Part shown: positions 5,542 to 6,182 of the stretch, piece after piece
Position numbering within the stretch: position 1 is the stretch's first letter
Layout of the letters: each line of letters begins with the position of its first letter
Made by a program: the position numbers and the translations under genes
NCBI GenBank assembly: GCA_947452355.1
Contig: CANGCU010000077.1
Span: forward strand, 1-6,182
Length of the DNA: 6,182 nucleotides
Direction of reading: 5' to 3'
Source of the DNA: Microbacteriaceae bacterium
Lineage (GTDB): Bacteria > Actinomycetota > Actinomycetes > Actinomycetales > Microbacteriaceae
Notes under the pieces: model-generated
Seen by the model: the letters and a program-made list of their open reading frames with translations, nothing else
Databases searched by the model: none
Told to the model about the DNA's origin: nothing

Positions 5542-6182
5542 ATGAGTGACAAATACTTGGCGCTTCTCGAGTTGCTGCGGTCGAGCGACGAGTGGCTCTC
5601 GGCAACGGTCCTCGCAGAGAAGATGGGAGTCTCGACACGAAGTGTTCGGTCGTATGTGACCACCGCCAAAACCGCGGCTCATCCCTACGACATCATTAGT
5701 GCGACGAGCGCGGGTTATCGGCTCAACCGTGAGGCCTACCTCAGTTACCGAAATGCTGTGGACGCAAAGCCAGAATCAATTCCGTCAACACCGCGGGAAC
5801 GCGAACAGCACATCGTGCATCGACTGGCATCGAGCGCAACGGGCCTGACAATTGATGACCTGGCAGGGTCGCTTCACGTGTCGACGGCGACCATCGAATC
5901 CGATGTGAAACGAATACGGCAAACGGCGAACGAATCCGGTGTCGCCATCGACCGAGTGGACAATGTCCTCACTCTCCGCGGAGTTGAGTCACAACTTCGT
6001 CGGTTGTTATCGACGCTCGTTCATGACACAACGAGTTCGGGACTCCTCAGCCTGGACACGATTGCCCTTCGGTTCGACATTCCGTCCCTCGTGTCATTCA
6101 AAACGGACCTGATCGAACGACTCGATTACCACCGCTACTTCATCAATGAATATGGCATCGATTCGGTTCTGCTTCACTTGGC
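5542..6182 (+). CDS. mtlR: BglG/MtlR-family PRD transcriptional regulator, N-terminal part (runs off the right edge)
   Basis: An open frame of 213 complete codons without a stop to the window end. Residues about 5-62 form a winged helix-turn-helix of the HTH_11 type (LSATVLAEKMGVSTRSVRSY, then GYRL in the wing). Residues about 85-148 form a second, Mga-like helix-turn-helix (TIDDLAGSLHVSTATIESDV, ending with VLTLRG). From about 170 a PTS regulation domain (PRD) begins, and the segment YFINEYGIDSVLLHLA carries His212 where PRD1 of MtlR/LicR-type activators has its first phosphorylatable His. The architecture indicates a DNA-binding activator controlled by PTS phosphorylation, not an RNA-binding antiterminator. 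Later PRD, GatB-like and IIA-like domains, if any, lie outside the window. Divergent placement next to the mannitol genes suggests MtlR, though the effector is inferred. The ATG has no clear ribosome-binding site and sits close behind a TATCGT box, which suggests leaderless or near-leaderless translation. Confidence 0.85.
   Translation, partial: MSDKYLALLELLRSSDEWLSATVLAEKMGVSTRSVRSYVTTAKTAAHPYDIISATSAGYRLNREAYLSYRNAVDAKPESIPSTPREREQHIVHRLASSATGLTIDDLAGSLHVSTATIESDVKRIRQTANESGVAIDRVDNVLTLRGVESQLRRLLSTLVHDTTSSGLLSLDTIALRFDIPSLVSFKTDLIERLDYHRYFINEYGIDSVLLHL

Noticed and set aside
5417..5638. N-terminal extension of the IIB-like gene to an upstream Met at 5638
   Set aside because: It would run through the inverted repeat and antisense to the regulator start, adds residues with no family similarity, and ignores the strong AAGGGAG site just before the ATG at 5416.

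Overview
This window holds a compact mannitol phosphotransferase (PTS) locus that carries its own general PTS enzymes. The organism is probably an actinobacterium (Actinomycetota, perhaps Micrococcales or a relative). That is an inference from moderately high GC, the protein sequence style, leaderless-looking regulator expression and the gene grouping. It is not proven by any marker gene.

Region by region, in the direction of transcription: a divergent control region of about 125 bases (5417-5541) separates a BglG/MtlR-type PRD regulator on the + strand (5542 to the right edge, incomplete) from a long minus-strand operon. The operon runs: small PTS IIB-like protein of the lactose/cellobiose type (5416-5069), HPr (5069-4803), Enzyme I (4806-3139), mannitol IIC (3107-1962), mannitol IIB (1958-1659), mannitol IIA (1632-1201), mannitol-1-phosphate 5-dehydrogenase (1204-74), and the first 24 codons of a probable EamA/DMT-family transporter that leaves the window at base 1. 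Spacing is very tight: TAATG and ATGA overlaps at three junctions, a 3-base gap, a zero-base abutment, and no gap above 31 bases. This argues for one transcript with translational coupling.

Together the genes encode a complete phosphorelay from phosphoenolpyruvate: EI (His188), HPr (His15), IIA (His62), IIB (Cys13), then mannitol as it crosses IIC. MtlD oxidises the resulting mannitol 1-phosphate to fructose 6-phosphate. The divergent PRD regulator is the expected sensor of this chain. The lone IIB-like protein at the head of the operon has no matching IIA or IIC in view and is the least explained gene.

The main points for a second look are the orphan IIB, the ptsHI genes embedded in the mannitol operon, an 8-bp perfect inverted repeat with an extra TTCCGCAT copy in the divergent control region, and a single in-frame stop that splits what would otherwise be a standard-length IICB protein. 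I see no RNA genes, mobile elements, CRISPR arrays or convincing terminators.
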